A stretch of 64,000 nucleotides of DNA from Lewinellaceae bacterium (GTDB lineage: Bacteria; Bacteroidota; Bacteroidia; Chitinophagales; Saprospiraceae), in NCBI GenBank assembly GCA_020636105.1, contig JACJYL010000002.1, positions 1,178,001 to 1,242,000 on the forward strand, given 5' to 3'. Position 1 is the first letter of the stretch; every line of letters begins with the position of its first letter. Below the pieces are notes generated by a model, which saw only the letters and a list, made by a program, of their open reading frames with translations, had not been told where the DNA came from and searched no databases. This document shows, in pieces, positions 63,436 through 64,000 of the stretch. The position numbers and the translations under genes were made by a program.

Positions 63436-64000
63436 TTAGGCAATAGTGATTGTTTCTTCCAGGTAAACTTGTTGGACACTATTGATAATTTCTACACCTT
63501 TTTTCATGGGTTGCTGAAATGCTTTTCTGCCGAGAATCAATCCCATTCCTCCAGCACGTTTGTTGATAACAGCAGTTCTTACTGCTTCCGCCAAATCAGA
63601 TTCTCCCTTTGAACCACCACCTGAATTTATCAAACCAATCTGTCCCATATAGCAATTAGCTACCTGAAATCGGCAGAGGTCAATTGGATGGTCGGAAGAA
63701 AGAGCTTGATACATTTCTTCATTATATTTTCCGAATTGAATATCCCTAAAACCATAATTGTTGACTGGTAATTTTTGCTTGATAATATCTGCTTGAATGG
63801 TCACGCCAAGATGATTAGCTTGCCCCGTCAAATCTGCGGATGCATGATAATCTTGTTCTTTGGTTTTAAAATTATCGTTACGCGTATAACACCAAAGAAT
63901 GGTTGCCATTCCCAATTCGTGAGCTTGGGAAAATGCTTGAGCAATTTCTTGTAGTTGTCTATTGCTTTCTTTTGAGCCAAAATAGATAGTGGCACCAACA
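63436..64000 (-). CDS. Class I fructose-bisphosphate aldolase, DhnA/FbaB type (5' end outside window)
   Basis: The frame is open to the window edge, about 187 codons visible. VGATIYFGS and [16 protein letters not shown] belong to the beta strands of the DhnA-type TIM barrel, and the C-terminal part has [12 protein letters not shown] and [16 protein letters not shown], the phosphate-binding end. The enzyme cleaves fructose-1,6-bisphosphate via a Schiff base; the lysine is expected upstream or in the barrel centre. A housekeeping enzyme in this position may be backbone, or cargo of the element. Confidence 0.88.
   Translation of the reverse strand, partial: VGATIYFGSKESNRQLQEIAQAFSQAHELGMATILWCYTRNDNFKTKEQDYHASADLTGQANHLGVTIQADIIKQKLPVNNYGFRDIQFGKYNEEMYQALSSDHPIDLCRFQVANCYMGQIGLINSGGGSKGESDLAEAVRTAVINKRAGGMGLILGRKAFQQPMKKGVEIINSVQQVYLEETITIA

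Overview
The window looks like a chromosome segment of a Bacteroidota bacterium, perhaps of the Saprospiria type (the family-level guess is inference). The signs are type IX secretion (T9SS) C-terminal sorting domains, very large HYR/CUB/Calx-beta surface proteins, starts without clear Shine-Dalgarno sequences, a TAnnTTTG-type promoter, and a short HPF gene next to a XerC-like recombinase. By eye there is a composition break near 16.3 kb: the left part is GC-richer, and the rest is AT-rich accessory DNA.

Region 1 (1-16.3 kb, chromosome backbone). Two giant secreted proteins lie on the minus strand (one cut by the window edge), followed by hpf and a xerC-like gene. A TonB C-terminal-domain protein comes next, then an intact IS3-family element (11733-13115, 27-bp terminal repeats, 3-bp target duplication) inside a 7-bp minisatellite. 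After a membrane protein and an exported Gfo/Idh/MocA oxidoreductase there is an unusual pair of GxxExxY genes (one truncated), each followed by an array of 98-bp repeats that begins inside the end of the gene.

Region 2 (16.3-31.6 kb, mobile core). The 3' part of a tRNA-Phe gene (16323-16369) without its 5' half forms an attL-like scar. A tyrosine integrase, a small HTH (excisionase-like) gene, a TPR histidine kinase/LytTR pair, a membrane/vWA-like protein, a VirD4/TraG-type coupling protein, MobC and a relaxase follow. No mating-pore genes are seen, so this looks like an integrative mobilizable element rather than a self-transmissible ICE. The right end (intact tRNA-Phe) was not found and probably lies beyond 64 kb.

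Region 3 (31.6-53.3 kb, defence and cargo). A short prokaryotic Argonaute is translationally coupled to a DUF4365-APAZ nuclease, which is the SPARDA architecture. A HEPN protein with an Rx4H motif lies just upstream. Next are a CsoR-controlled copper/thiol cluster and a GajA/GajB-like (Gabija) pair. After these come a large serine recombinase, a winged-helix protein, a second coupling-type ATPase, an accessory RadC and an ArdC-like antirestriction protein. Three identical TTGCCA-N3-TGGCAA palindromes mark probable shared regulation.

Region 4 (53.4-64 kb, copper/metal cargo). On the minus strand are a T9SS-sorted multicopper oxidase, an APC permease, DUF5676 and two SHOCT membrane proteins, and a methionine-rich lipoprotein. 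A CopA-type multicopper oxidase fused to a CopB-like barrel follows, then an MFS exporter, remnants of a P-type ATPase and of a dehydrogenase, and a class I fructose-bisphosphate aldolase cut by the window edge. The main discovery target is the clustering of SPARDA, a HEPN protein and a Gabija-like pair on one tRNA-Phe-integrated element.
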